From assembly GCF_003362805.1 (NCBI RefSeq), contig NZ_QNQT01000005.1:1-64000 (forward strand): a stretch of 64,000 nt of DNA, in the 5' to 3' direction. Below are positions 43,046 to 50,797 of the stretch, piece by piece. The notes under the pieces are model-generated. The model was given only the letters and a program-made list of their open reading frames with translations. It ran no database searches and was not told the DNA's origin. The position numbers and the translations under genes are program-made. This stretch comes from Neobacillus piezotolerans. Lineage in GTDB: Bacteria; Bacillota; Bacilli; Bacillales; Cytobacillaceae. Each line of letters begins with the position of its first letter. Position 1 is the first letter of the stretch.

Positions 43046-43846
43046 ATGGAAAAAATAAAGATTGTAATCGCTGGACCGCGCGGAAGGATGGGGTCGGAAG
43101 CCGTAAAGCTTGCCTATGAAACTCCAGGCTTTGAGCTCATGGCTGTGCTTGATCGGAAGAACAACGGCCTTACATTGGGGGAAATAGGACATTATCCTCT
43201 CACGGAAGTTCCGGTTTACTCGGATATAGAGGAGTGCCTTCAGGCGGTAAATGCGGATGTCCTGGTCGATCTCACAGTGCCAGAATCCGGTATGCATCAT
43301 GCAAGGACGGCATTGGTGCACAATGTAAGGCCGGTAATCGGGACAACCGGTTTCACGCCCGAAGACCTTGAAGAGCTTAAGGAACTTTCATCGGAAAAGG
43401 GGATTGGCTGCATTATCGCTCCGAACTTTGCGATTGGGGCTGTGCTAATGATGAAATTCGCTAAGATGGCTGCTAAATATTTTGATGATGTTGAAATCAT
43501 CGAAATGCATCACGACAGAAAACTTGATGCCCCTTCAGGCACGGCTATTAAAACAGCCCAGCTGATTACCGAAGAAAGGCAACCAAAGAAGCAGGGCCAT
43601 CCGGAGGAAAAGGAAACCCTTCCAGGAGCCCGAGGAGCGGATTTGGAGGGGATGCGCATCCATTCTGTCCGGCTTCCCGGCCTGGTCGCCCATCAGGAGG
43701 TTTTGTTTGGCTCTGACGGTCAGACGCTTAAAATCAGGCACGATTCCTACAACAGAGCTTCCTTTATGTCAGGTGTAAAAGCGGCCGTGGAAACGGTCAT
43801 GAAAATCGACTCATTCGTATATGGACTCGAAAATATTATGGAATAG
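43046..43846 (+). CDS. dapB: 4-hydroxy-tetrahydrodipicolinate reductase
   Basis: A 266-residue NAD(P)H-dependent reductase of the lysine and diaminopimelate pathway; in spore formers it also feeds dipicolinate. The nucleotide site is [14 protein letters not shown] (near the N-terminus), and the catalytic block [17 protein letters not shown] (near residue 154) is complete. I start at ATG 43046 behind GGAGTGGTGGG. mgsA follows 11 nt later. Confidence 0.97.
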   Translation: MEKIKIVIAGPRGRMGSEAVKLAYETPGFELMAVLDRKNNGLTLGEIGHYPLTEVPVYSDIEECLQAVNADVLVDLTVPESGMHHARTALVHNVRPVIGTTGFTPEDLEELKELSSEKGIGCIIAPNFAIGAVLMMKFAKMAAKYFDDVEIIEMHHDRKLDAPSGTAIKTAQLITEERQPKKQGHPEEKETLPGARGADLEGMRIHSVRLPGLVAHQEVLFGSDGQTLKIRHDSYNRASFMSGVKAAVETVMKIDSFVYGLENIME

Positions 43847-43857
43847 GTGAAGAGACT

Positions 43858-44277
43858 GTGAACATTGCATTAATCGCCCATGATAAGAAGAAAGATGACC
43901 TCGTGCAGTTTACTGTCGCTTACCGGGATATTTTTGCCAAGCACTCCCTGTTCGCGACGGGAACAACCGGAAAAAGGATTGCCGAAGCAACCGGGCTCGA
44001 GGTGACACGATTTAAGTCCGGACCACTGGGAGGTGATCAGGAAATTGGCGCGCTGGTCGCAAAAAACCAAATGGATTCAATCTTCTTTTTCAGGGATCCG
44101 CTGACTGCGCAGCCGCATGAACCGGATATTAGCGCCCTGCTGCGCCTCTGTGATGTGTATTCCATTCCATTGGCTACGAATATGGGGACGGCAGAAGTCT
44201 TGATCAAGGGTATTGAGGACGGCCATTTGGAATGGAGAGCGATAGCAAGGGGGACCGAGAATGAAGGAACCATTTAG
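43858..44277 (+). CDS. mgsA: Methylglyoxal synthase
   Basis: A 139-residue enzyme that converts dihydroxyacetone phosphate to methylglyoxal, bypassing lower glycolysis. Conserved residues are in [32 protein letters not shown] and [13 protein letters not shown] (catalytic Asp). The start is GTG 43858 behind AATAGGTG. Its last 17 nt overlap the bshB1 start, so translation is coupled. Bacillithiol made by the next genes helps detoxify methylglyoxal. Confidence 0.96.
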   Translation: MNIALIAHDKKKDDLVQFTVAYRDIFAKHSLFATGTTGKRIAEATGLEVTRFKSGPLGGDQEIGALVAKNQMDSIFFFRDPLTAQPHEPDISALLRLCDVYSIPLATNMGTAEVLIKGIEDGHLEWRAIARGTENEGTI

Positions 44278-44983
44278 CGGGGTTGACATTCTCGCATTCG
44301 GCGCCCATGCCGACGATGTTGAAATCGGGATGGGCGGTGCGATAGCCAAATTCTCAGCGAGGGGAAAGAAAATCGTGATTTGCGATTTGACGCAGGCTGA
44401 GTTATCTTCAAACGGCGATGTGGAAACGAGGAAAAAAGAAGCTGGCGAAGCCGCGGCCATTCTTGGAGCCGAGCGGCTTGCACTGGATCTCCCGGACAGG
44501 GGGCTTTTTCTTGAGCAGGAGTACATAAGGAAAATTGTCGCAGCAATCAGGAAATACCGGCCAAAAGTGATTTTCGCCCCTTATTTGGAAGACAGGCATC
44601 CCGACCATGGAAATTGCGCGCTACTAGTCAGGGAGGCGGTTTTTTCAGCCGGAATCAGGAAGTATGAAGATGGGACGGGCTCCCCGCCTTTTAAGGCAGC
44701 TGCCCTGCATTATTACATGATCAATGGGTTCCATTCACCGGATTTCCTGATTGATATTTCGGATTACATAGATAAGAAAAGGGAAGCCCTAAATTCATAT
44801 AAAAGCCAGTTTGTCAAAAGCGCGGAAAGTTTCGACACTCCGCTCGTCAATGGATATATCGAATCCATCGAAGCGAGGGAAAGCCTTTTTGGAAAACAGG
44901 CCGGCGTCATGTTTGCCGAAGGGTTTAAAACAGGCGCCCCCTTGCTGCTAGACCTGGATTTGATAGGAGAAAGAAAGAAATGA
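44261..44983 (+). CDS. bshB1: Bacillithiol deacetylase BshB1
   Basis: A 240-residue PIG-L/LmbE-type zinc deacetylase that removes acetyl from GlcNAc-malate in bacillithiol synthesis. The metal motif is [12 protein letters not shown] (residues 14-25) and the second zinc ligand block is DRHPDHGN (near 110). Formerly ypjG. ATG overlaps mgsA by 17 nt, and its end overlaps bshA by 4 nt. Confidence 0.95.
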   Translation: MKEPFSGVDILAFGAHADDVEIGMGGAIAKFSARGKKIVICDLTQAELSSNGDVETRKKEAGEAAAILGAERLALDLPDRGLFLEQEYIRKIVAAIRKYRPKVIFAPYLEDRHPDHGNCALLVREAVFSAGIRKYEDGTGSPPFKAAALHYYMINGFHSPDFLIDISDYIDKKREALNSYKSQFVKSAESFDTPLVNGYIESIEARESLFGKQAGVMFAEGFKTGAPLLLDLDLIGERKK

Positions 44984-46107
44984 AGAAATTAAAAATAGGG
45001 ATTACTTGCTACCCCTCAGTCGGGGGTTCCGGGATAATAGCTACTGAGCTTGGAAAATTGCTTGCCGAAAAAGGCCATGAAATCCATTTTATTACCTCCA
45101 GCATGCCATTCAGGCTTACCCGGATGTACCACAACATCCACTATCACCAGGTCGAGGTAAATCAATATTCGGTTTTTCAATACCCGCCATACGACATCGC
45201 CCTGGCCAGTAAAATGGCGGAGGTAGCTAACCAGGAAAGCCTGGATTTGCTGCATGTCCATTATGCGATTCCTCATGCTGTGTGCGCCATCCTTGCGAGG
45301 GAAATGAGCGGCAGGGATTTGAAAATTGTTACAACGCTCCACGGTACCGATATTACTGTATTGGGAAATGATGCATCTCTATCTGATGCGATTAAATTTG
45401 GAATCGAAAAGTCGGATATTGTAACCGCGGTATCAAACTCCCTAGTTTCCCAGACAATGGAGCTTTTAAAGCCTGATAAGGAAATCCAGACCGTTTATAA
45501 TTTTATTGACGATAGAATCTATTTGCGGCTTGGTGAAACAGACCTTAAGGATAAACTTGGGATCAGCAAAGAAGAAAAAGTTGTCATACATGTTTCGAAC
45601 TTCCGTCCTGTTAAAAGGGTGCCAGATGTCATCCAGGCGTTCGCCCGAGTAGCAAAGGCAATGCCAGCCAAATTGTTGCTTGTCGGGGATGGCCCTGAAA
45701 TACGAAATGTGTTGAAGCTTGTCTCGGAGCTAGGCTTAAAGGAAAAAGTCCTTTTCCTAGGCAAGCAGGATAATGTTGAGGAATTATATTCGATAAGTGA
45801 TTTAATGCTCCTGCTTTCCGAAAAAGAAAGTTTTGGCCTCGCAGCACTCGAAGCAATGGCATGCGGAGTGCCTTGCATCGGTACAGCGATTGGCGGAATT
45901 CCGGAGGTAATCATCGATGGGGAGAACGGTTATATTTGCCCATTGGGAGACATTGAGGCAATTGCCAATAAGGCGATTACCCTGCTATCGGATGAATCGC
46001 TCCATAGGGAATTATCATACCAGGCTTCAATCGGGGTAAAAGAACGTTTCAAAGCCGACAAGATTGTCAGCCAGTATGAAAATCTATATTATAAACTCCT
46101 GGAATAA
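44980..46107 (+). CDS. bshA: Bacillithiol glycosyltransferase BshA
   Basis: A 375-residue GT4 glycosyltransferase that joins UDP-GlcNAc to L-malate, the first step of bacillithiol synthesis. GT4 features include [28 protein letters not shown] and the donor motif [18 protein letters not shown] (near residues 283-300). Formerly ypjH. ATG overlaps the bshB1 stop (ATGA). Confidence 0.96.
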   Translation: MKKLKIGITCYPSVGGSGIIATELGKLLAEKGHEIHFITSSMPFRLTRMYHNIHYHQVEVNQYSVFQYPPYDIALASKMAEVANQESLDLLHVHYAIPHAVCAILAREMSGRDLKIVTTLHGTDITVLGNDASLSDAIKFGIEKSDIVTAVSNSLVSQTMELLKPDKEIQTVYNFIDDRIYLRLGETDLKDKLGISKEEKVVIHVSNFRPVKRVPDVIQAFARVAKAMPAKLLLVGDGPEIRNVLKLVSELGLKEKVLFLGKQDNVEELYSISDLMLLLSEKESFGLAALEAMACGVPCIGTAIGGIPEVIIDGENGYICPLGDIEAIANKAITLLSDESLHRELSYQASIGVKERFKADKIVSQYENLYYKLLE

Positions 46108-46118
46108 GGGTGAGGGTA

Positions 46119-47318
46119 ATGGAGAAGCCATTCAAAGAAGCGCTTCCGGTTCTTGATGCAATCCATAAAGCGGGGCATGAAGCCTACTTTGTCGGTGGAT
46201 CGGTGAGGGATATGATCGTATCAAGGCCGATTGGCGATATCGATATCGCGACATCCGCACGTCCTGAACAAATCAAGGGAATTTTCGCGAAAACAGTTGA
46301 CATCGGGATTGAGCATGGGACAGTCCTTGTTCTCTACAAAGGAAATTCGTATGAGGTGACCACTTACCGCACTGAATCCGGCTATGCGGATTTCAGGCGT
46401 CCCGATAAGGTTGAGTTTGTTACATCGCTGCATGAGGATCTCAAGCGGCGTGATTTTACGATAAATGCGATGGCCATGGACAGGAACGGTAATTTGATAG
46501 ACCCTTTCGGAGGCAAGGAGGATATAGCCGGAAGGGAAATCAGGACAGTCGGCGACCCTGCCGACCGGTTTGGCGAAGACGCGCTCCGCATGATGAGGGC
46601 CGCCAGATTCGTAAGCCAGCTTGGGTTCAAAATTGAAAAAGCCACTTTCGCCTCCTTGAAAAAGTCGAATTCTTTGCTTCGCCACATCGCAGTGGAACGT
46701 AAAAGGGCTGAATTTGAAAAACTCCTCGGCGGCAAATGGAGAAAAGAAGCACTGCATATTATGATTCGGACTGGCATGATCGAATATCTGCCTGGGTTAA
46801 GCGGGAAGGAAGCGGATTTGGAGGCTTTCCTCATGCTCGATGACCGAAATCTTACTTCGGATGAAATGTGGGTCTTGCTCCTTTATTGCCTTGGATTCGA
46901 GAAGCAGGAAGCGGAAACGTTTTTACGTTCATGGAAAATGTCCAACAGGCAAATTGCCTGGCTCACCCGCCTCCTTTTTTACATGAAAGAAAGGATGTCG
47001 TCCGACTGGGATGTCACCTTGCTGTTTGAAGCGGGGAAGGAGGCAATCGCCGCCACTGAGAGACTTGTTGGTGCGGCGGGAGGCAACTCGGATGACCAAA
47101 CGATGGAGAGGTGGCTTTCAACTTACGAAAAGCTTCCCATCAAGGATAAAAAGGAACTTTCAGTATCCGGCGGAGATATTATCCGCTGGGAGGGAAAAAA
47201 CGGCGGCCCGTGGGTAAAGGAAAAATTGGCTGCGGTTGAACGTGCCGTTCTTCTGGGCGTACTTGAAAATAATGAAGCTAAGATAAAGGAGTGGCTGGCA
47301 AAGTGCAATCGGATATAA
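46119..47318 (+). CDS. cca: CCA tRNA nucleotidyltransferase
   Basis: A 399-residue class II enzyme adding CCA to tRNA 3' ends. The signature GGSVRDM and the metal carboxylates in GDIDIATSA are near residues 25-45; the nucleotide-selecting EDLKRRDFTINAMA is near 105. A helical C-terminal body binds tRNA. Called papS in older Bacillus maps. I use ATG 46119 behind AAGGGTGAGG. Its end overlaps birA. Confidence 0.96.
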   Translation: MEKPFKEALPVLDAIHKAGHEAYFVGGSVRDMIVSRPIGDIDIATSARPEQIKGIFAKTVDIGIEHGTVLVLYKGNSYEVTTYRTESGYADFRRPDKVEFVTSLHEDLKRRDFTINAMAMDRNGNLIDPFGGKEDIAGREIRTVGDPADRFGEDALRMMRAARFVSQLGFKIEKATFASLKKSNSLLRHIAVERKRAEFEKLLGGKWRKEALHIMIRTGMIEYLPGLSGKEADLEAFLMLDDRNLTSDEMWVLLLYCLGFEKQEAETFLRSWKMSNRQIAWLTRLLFYMKERMSSDWDVTLLFEAGKEAIAATERLVGAAGGNSDDQTMERWLSTYEKLPIKDKKELSVSGGDIIRWEGKNGGPWVKEKLAAVERAVLLGVLENNEAKIKEWLAKCNRI

Positions 47319-48289
47319 GGAAAAAGCTTTTGGATGCCTTCGCCGAGGCAGATGGCGGTTTTTTGTCCGGCCAGGCTCTCGCAAATCTGATTGGCTGCTC
47401 GCGCACGGCCGTCTGGAAGCATATAGAAGGCCTCCGCGAAGAAGGTTTCGTGGTCCAAGCTGTAAAAAGGAAGGGATATCGGATTGCCGAAACCCCTACC
47501 GCTTTGACAGGGGATGATATCAGGCTTGGCTTGAAAACGCGGTTTATTGGGCAATCGATCTTTTACCGTGAAACAGTCGATTCGACTCAAAAGGTTGCCC
47601 TTTTGCTTTCACAGGATAAGGCTCCTGAAGGTACGCTTGTAGTAGCCGACGAGCAGACAGCCGGTAGAGGGAGGATGGACAGGAAATGGCATTCGCCGAA
47701 AGGGACCGGCATCTGGATGAGCCTTCTCCTCCGACCCAATATCCCGCCACAAAAAGCCCCCCAGCTGACACTTTTGGCCGCTGTAGCTGTTGCAACGGCA
47801 ATTGAAGAAGCCGCGGGAATAACCCCGGAAATCAAATGGCCGAATGACCTGCTAGTGGAAGGAAAAAAAATCACCGGAATCCTTACCGAACTCCAGGCGG
47901 AATCGGACAGGATCCACTCGGTCATCATTGGGATTGGCATGAATGTAAACCAGAAGATCGGCGATTTCCCGGAAGAATTAAAGGATATTGCCACTTCCGT
48001 AGCGATGGAAACCGGAAGTGAAGCCTCAAGATCAAAAATTATAAGAGAGTTTTGCGCACAATTCGAGAAGCTGTATCTTATGTATTTGGAAAAGGGCTTT
48101 TATCCAATCAAACTCCTTTGGGAAAGCTATGCCAAAGGAATCGGAGGAAGGATGAGGGCCAGGACCTATAACGGCGTGATTGAAGGACGGGCGCTTGGGA
48201 TAACCGATGATGGAGTCCTGGAAATTGAGGGCGACGGCGGCAAGGTACATTTGATCTATTCAGCTGATATTGATTTCCCCCTTTCCTAG
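47303..48289 (+). CDS. birA: Bifunctional biotin ligase/biotin operon repressor BirA
   Basis: A 328-residue protein. An N-terminal winged helix (residues about 15-60; GCSRTAVWKHIEGL) binds the bio operator, and the ligase domain (about 80-328) holds the biotinyl-AMP loop GRGRMDRKWHSPKGTGIW, and KWPND. A C-terminal SH3-like domain follows. The start is GTG 47303, placed 8 nt after AAAGGAGTGG; it overlaps cca by 16 nt. The stop lies inside the operon terminator. It couples biotin supply to the carboxylases that need it. Confidence 0.95.
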   Translation: MQSDIRKKLLDAFAEADGGFLSGQALANLIGCSRTAVWKHIEGLREEGFVVQAVKRKGYRIAETPTALTGDDIRLGLKTRFIGQSIFYRETVDSTQKVALLLSQDKAPEGTLVVADEQTAGRGRMDRKWHSPKGTGIWMSLLLRPNIPPQKAPQLTLLAAVAVATAIEEAAGITPEIKWPNDLLVEGKKITGILTELQAESDRIHSVIIGIGMNVNQKIGDFPEELKDIATSVAMETGSEASRSKIIREFCAQFEKLYLMYLEKGFYPIKLLWESYAKGIGGRMRARTYNGVIEGRALGITDDGVLEIEGDGGKVHLIYSADIDFPLS

Positions 48290-48320
48290 TTTTTTCTGTA
48301 GCAATGGAAAGGGGTTTTTT
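48278..48320 (+). terminator. Terminator of the ypjD-birA operon
   Basis: CCCCTTTCC (in the last birA codons) pairs with GGAAAGGGG over a 19-nt loop, followed by six T. The T-tract runs into the next promoter. Confidence 0.85.
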
Positions 48321-48328
48321 GCTATAAT
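48321..48328 (+). promoter_or_regulatory. Extended -10 promoter of panBCD
   Basis: GCTATAAT, preceded by T, gives an extended TGC element with a perfect TATAAT (48323-48328). No good -35 lies upstream. It starts right where the birA terminator ends. The leader to panB would be about 190 nt. Confidence 0.55.
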
Positions 48329-48334
48329 TCGTTT

Positions 48335-48524
48335 GGGCGGTATCCTGGTGAACTGCACCTTTTGCAAGGACAATTAAAAACGGTTTCTGCCTAGATCCGT
48401 AAAAGGACCGGGACAGAGGGATAAAACACATTTTTCGAACGGGATCCTCTGCCTTCAGCTGGATCTTTTTTCATGCTGGCGGCATGTCCGTTAACCCCTC
48501 TTCCGAAAAGAAGGAGGATATTGG
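48335..48524 (+). promoter_or_regulatory. panB leader with mutually exclusive hairpins (candidate pan-motif attenuator)
   Basis: The leader contains a hairpin GATCC-T-CTG-CCTT-CAG-CT-GGATC (48443-48465) followed by six T (48466-48471): a terminator before panB. CAGAGGGAT (48414-48422) can pair with ATCCTCTG (48444-48451) and would break that hairpin. A conserved pan RNA motif is known before panB in Firmicutes. I infer regulated termination; the fold is by eye. Confidence 0.5.
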
Positions 48525-49361
48525 ATGAAGCAAACGACAGATTTTTTAAAAATGAAAGAAGCCGGGGAGAAAATCGCAATGGTGACAGCGTATGACTACC
48601 CTTCGGCGAAGACGGCGGAGCAGGCTGGAATCGATATGATTCTCGTCGGGGATTCCCTTGGCATGGTCGTCCTTGGATATGAAACAACAGTGCCTGTCAC
48701 AATCAATGATATGGTGCACCACTCGAAAGCTGTCAGGAGGGGCGCCACCGATACCTTTATTGTTGTCGACATGCCTTTCATGAGCTACCATGTGTCAACC
48801 GGGGATACCCTTGTTAATGCAGCAAGGATCATTCAGGAGACGGGCGCCCATGCCGTAAAGCTTGAAGGCGCGGATGAAGTGCTTGGGAAAATAAAAGCAC
48901 TGACGACCGCTGGTGTTCCGGTTATGGCCCATCTTGGGTTAACGCCTCAGTCCGTCGGAGTGCTGGGCGGCTACAAAGTCCAGGGAAAGGACGCGGAAGC
49001 AGCAATGAAATTGATTGAGGATGCGCGGCTTTGCGAAGAGGCCGGGGCATTCGCCCTTGTCCTGGAATGCGTCCCAAAACAGCTCGCAGCCGAGGTTTCC
49101 AGTAAGATCACCATTCCTGTCATTGGAATCGGGGCCGGCTCTGGCGTTGACGGCCAGGTTCTTGTTTACCATGACCTTGTTGGTTACGGATCCGGCAGGG
49201 TTCCAAAGTTCGTTAAGCAATACGGACAGGCAAGCGCAAACATTACAGAGATGCTCGGCCAGTACATCTCCGAAGTCAAAACGGGCCAGTTTCCTGAAAC
49301 GATCCATACATTTACAATGAAGGAAGAAGAGCTGCAGGCCCTTTACGGTATGAAGGAATGA
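48525..49361 (+). CDS. panB: 3-methyl-2-oxobutanoate hydroxymethyltransferase
   Basis: A 278-residue enzyme making ketopantoate from 2-oxoisovalerate and methylene-tetrahydrofolate, first committed step to pantothenate. Active-site blocks: [26 protein letters not shown] with the metal Asp, [13 protein letters not shown] and [17 protein letters not shown]. Start ATG follows AAGGAGGATATTGG. Its stop overlaps the panC start (ATGA). Confidence 0.96.
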   Translation: MKQTTDFLKMKEAGEKIAMVTAYDYPSAKTAEQAGIDMILVGDSLGMVVLGYETTVPVTINDMVHHSKAVRRGATDTFIVVDMPFMSYHVSTGDTLVNAARIIQETGAHAVKLEGADEVLGKIKALTTAGVPVMAHLGLTPQSVGVLGGYKVQGKDAEAAMKLIEDARLCEEAGAFALVLECVPKQLAAEVSSKITIPVIGIGAGSGVDGQVLVYHDLVGYGSGRVPKFVKQYGQASANITEMLGQYISEVKTGQFPETIHTFTMKEEELQALYGMKE

Positions 49362-50203
49362 AAGTATTTGAAAGAATCACTGAATTTCGAAATGAGATAA
49401 ATGAACATAAAAGGAATGGCCGTACAATTGGTTTCGTTCCTACCATGGGCTATCTTCATGAAGGTCATCTTTCCCTGATTGAAAAGGCGCGGGCAGAAAA
49501 TGATATCGTTGTTGTAAGCATATTTGTAAATCCGCTCCAATTCGGCCCGGCAGAGGACTATGATTCCTATCCCAGGGATTTGGGCCATGACAAGGGGATT
49601 GCAGAGAAGGCGGGAGCGGATTACATATTCGCTCCTTCCGTTCCTGAAATGTACCCTACCCCTCCGTCAGTGACGGCCACCGTAAAGGAACGGACCGATG
49701 TGCTTTGCGGAAAATCTAGGCCAGGCCATTTTGATGGAGTCGCTACCGTCCTGACCAAACTATTCAATATAGTCCTTCCTGATAAAGCTTATTTTGGGCA
49801 AAAGGATGCACAGCAAGTCGCTGTTATCGAAGGGCTCATAAAGGACTTTAATTTTCCGGTGAAGCTGGTTCCCGTTGAAACGGTAAGGGAGGAAGACGGG
49901 CTCGCAAAAAGCTCCAGAAATGTTTTTTTGACATCAGCGGAAAGAAAAGAGGCCACTGCCCTCCATGAAAGCCTCATAGCGGCGCGTGCAGCCATCGAGA
50001 ATGGGAACAGAGATCCCGAAACCATCATTGAATTGATGAAAAAAATTATTGAAACTCGGACCAGCGGGAAAATTGATTATATCGAAATTTACACCTATCC
50101 GGAATTGAAGCCGATCGATGTGCTTGAAGGCCGATTCATTATCGCGCTTGCTGTCCGTTTTTCGGCTGCAAGGCTAATTGATAATATGCTTTTTGATGTT
50201 TAA
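49358..50203 (+). CDS. panC: Pantothenate synthetase
   Basis: A 281-residue ligase joining pantoate and beta-alanine with ATP. The HIGH-like nucleotide site is [14 protein letters not shown] (near residue 30), with later blocks [17 protein letters not shown] and KSSRN (the KMSKS-like loop). Start overlaps panB by 4 nt. panD follows with a 51-nt gap. Confidence 0.96.
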   Translation: MKVFERITEFRNEINEHKRNGRTIGFVPTMGYLHEGHLSLIEKARAENDIVVVSIFVNPLQFGPAEDYDSYPRDLGHDKGIAEKAGADYIFAPSVPEMYPTPPSVTATVKERTDVLCGKSRPGHFDGVATVLTKLFNIVLPDKAYFGQKDAQQVAVIEGLIKDFNFPVKLVPVETVREEDGLAKSSRNVFLTSAERKEATALHESLIAARAAIENGNRDPETIIELMKKIIETRTSGKIDYIEIYTYPELKPIDVLEGRFIIALAVRFSAARLIDNMLFDV

Positions 50204-50254
50204 TACCGGATTGCTTTTTTGCGAAGAAAGCCGGAATATGGAGGAGAGAAACGA

Positions 50255-50638
50255 ATGTTCCGCACCATGATGAACGGAAAAATCCACAGGGCAAGGGTTA
50301 CAGAAGCTAACCTCAACTATGTCGGGAGCATCACGATCGACGAGGATTTACTAGATGCTGTTGGAATGGCCGCAAATGAAAAGGTCCAAATCGTAAACAA
50401 TAACAATGGGGCAAGGCTTGAAACGTATATCATTCCCGGGGAACGAGGCAGCGGAGTCGTTTGCCTTAACGGGGCAGCAGCGAGGCTTGTGCAGGAAGGT
50501 GACGTTGTCATCATTATTTCGTATGTTCTTGTGCCAGAAGAAAAAATCGCTTCGCACATGCCAAAGGTTGCGATAATGGATGAAAACAACCAAATTGTTG
50601 AGCTTATCCATGCCGAACCGGCCAATACGATCATGTAA
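50255..50638 (+). CDS. panD: Aspartate 1-decarboxylase
   Basis: A 127-residue pyruvoyl enzyme making beta-alanine from aspartate. The self-cleavage site is Gly24-Ser25 in NYVGSITID; Lys9 (GKIHRA) and TITP-type residues are conserved. Start ATG 50255 follows GGAGGAGAGAAACG; an in-frame upstream extension is not needed. It supplies PanC, completing the operon panBCD. Confidence 0.96.
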   Translation: MFRTMMNGKIHRARVTEANLNYVGSITIDEDLLDAVGMAANEKVQIVNNNNGARLETYIIPGERGSGVVCLNGAAARLVQEGDVVIIISYVLVPEEKIASHMPKVAIMDENNQIVELIHAEPANTIM

Positions 50639-50641
50639 ATG

Positions 50642-50671
50642 AAAACTCCCTTCCGTGGGGAGTTTTCTTTT
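50642..50671 (+). terminator. Terminator of panBCD
   Basis: AAAACTCCC pairs with GGGAGTTTT over a 7-nt loop, followed by CTTTTT. Confidence 0.85.
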
Positions 50672-50797
50672 TCGGCATTTCGGCTACTCCTTATCGCTTA
50701 AGCGGATTTGGGCGACGCCCTTTCTGTTTCCCCCGCTTTTTATTTTTCTGTTTTTATGGTACCGTTTTGTTTGAATGAATAGTTGGGGTGTTTAAGA

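Noticed and set aside
48335-48471. T-box riboswitch before panB
   Set aside because: GGGCGGTATCC slightly resembles a T-box core, but it lies near the 5' end, not next to the terminator, and no specifier stem is visible.
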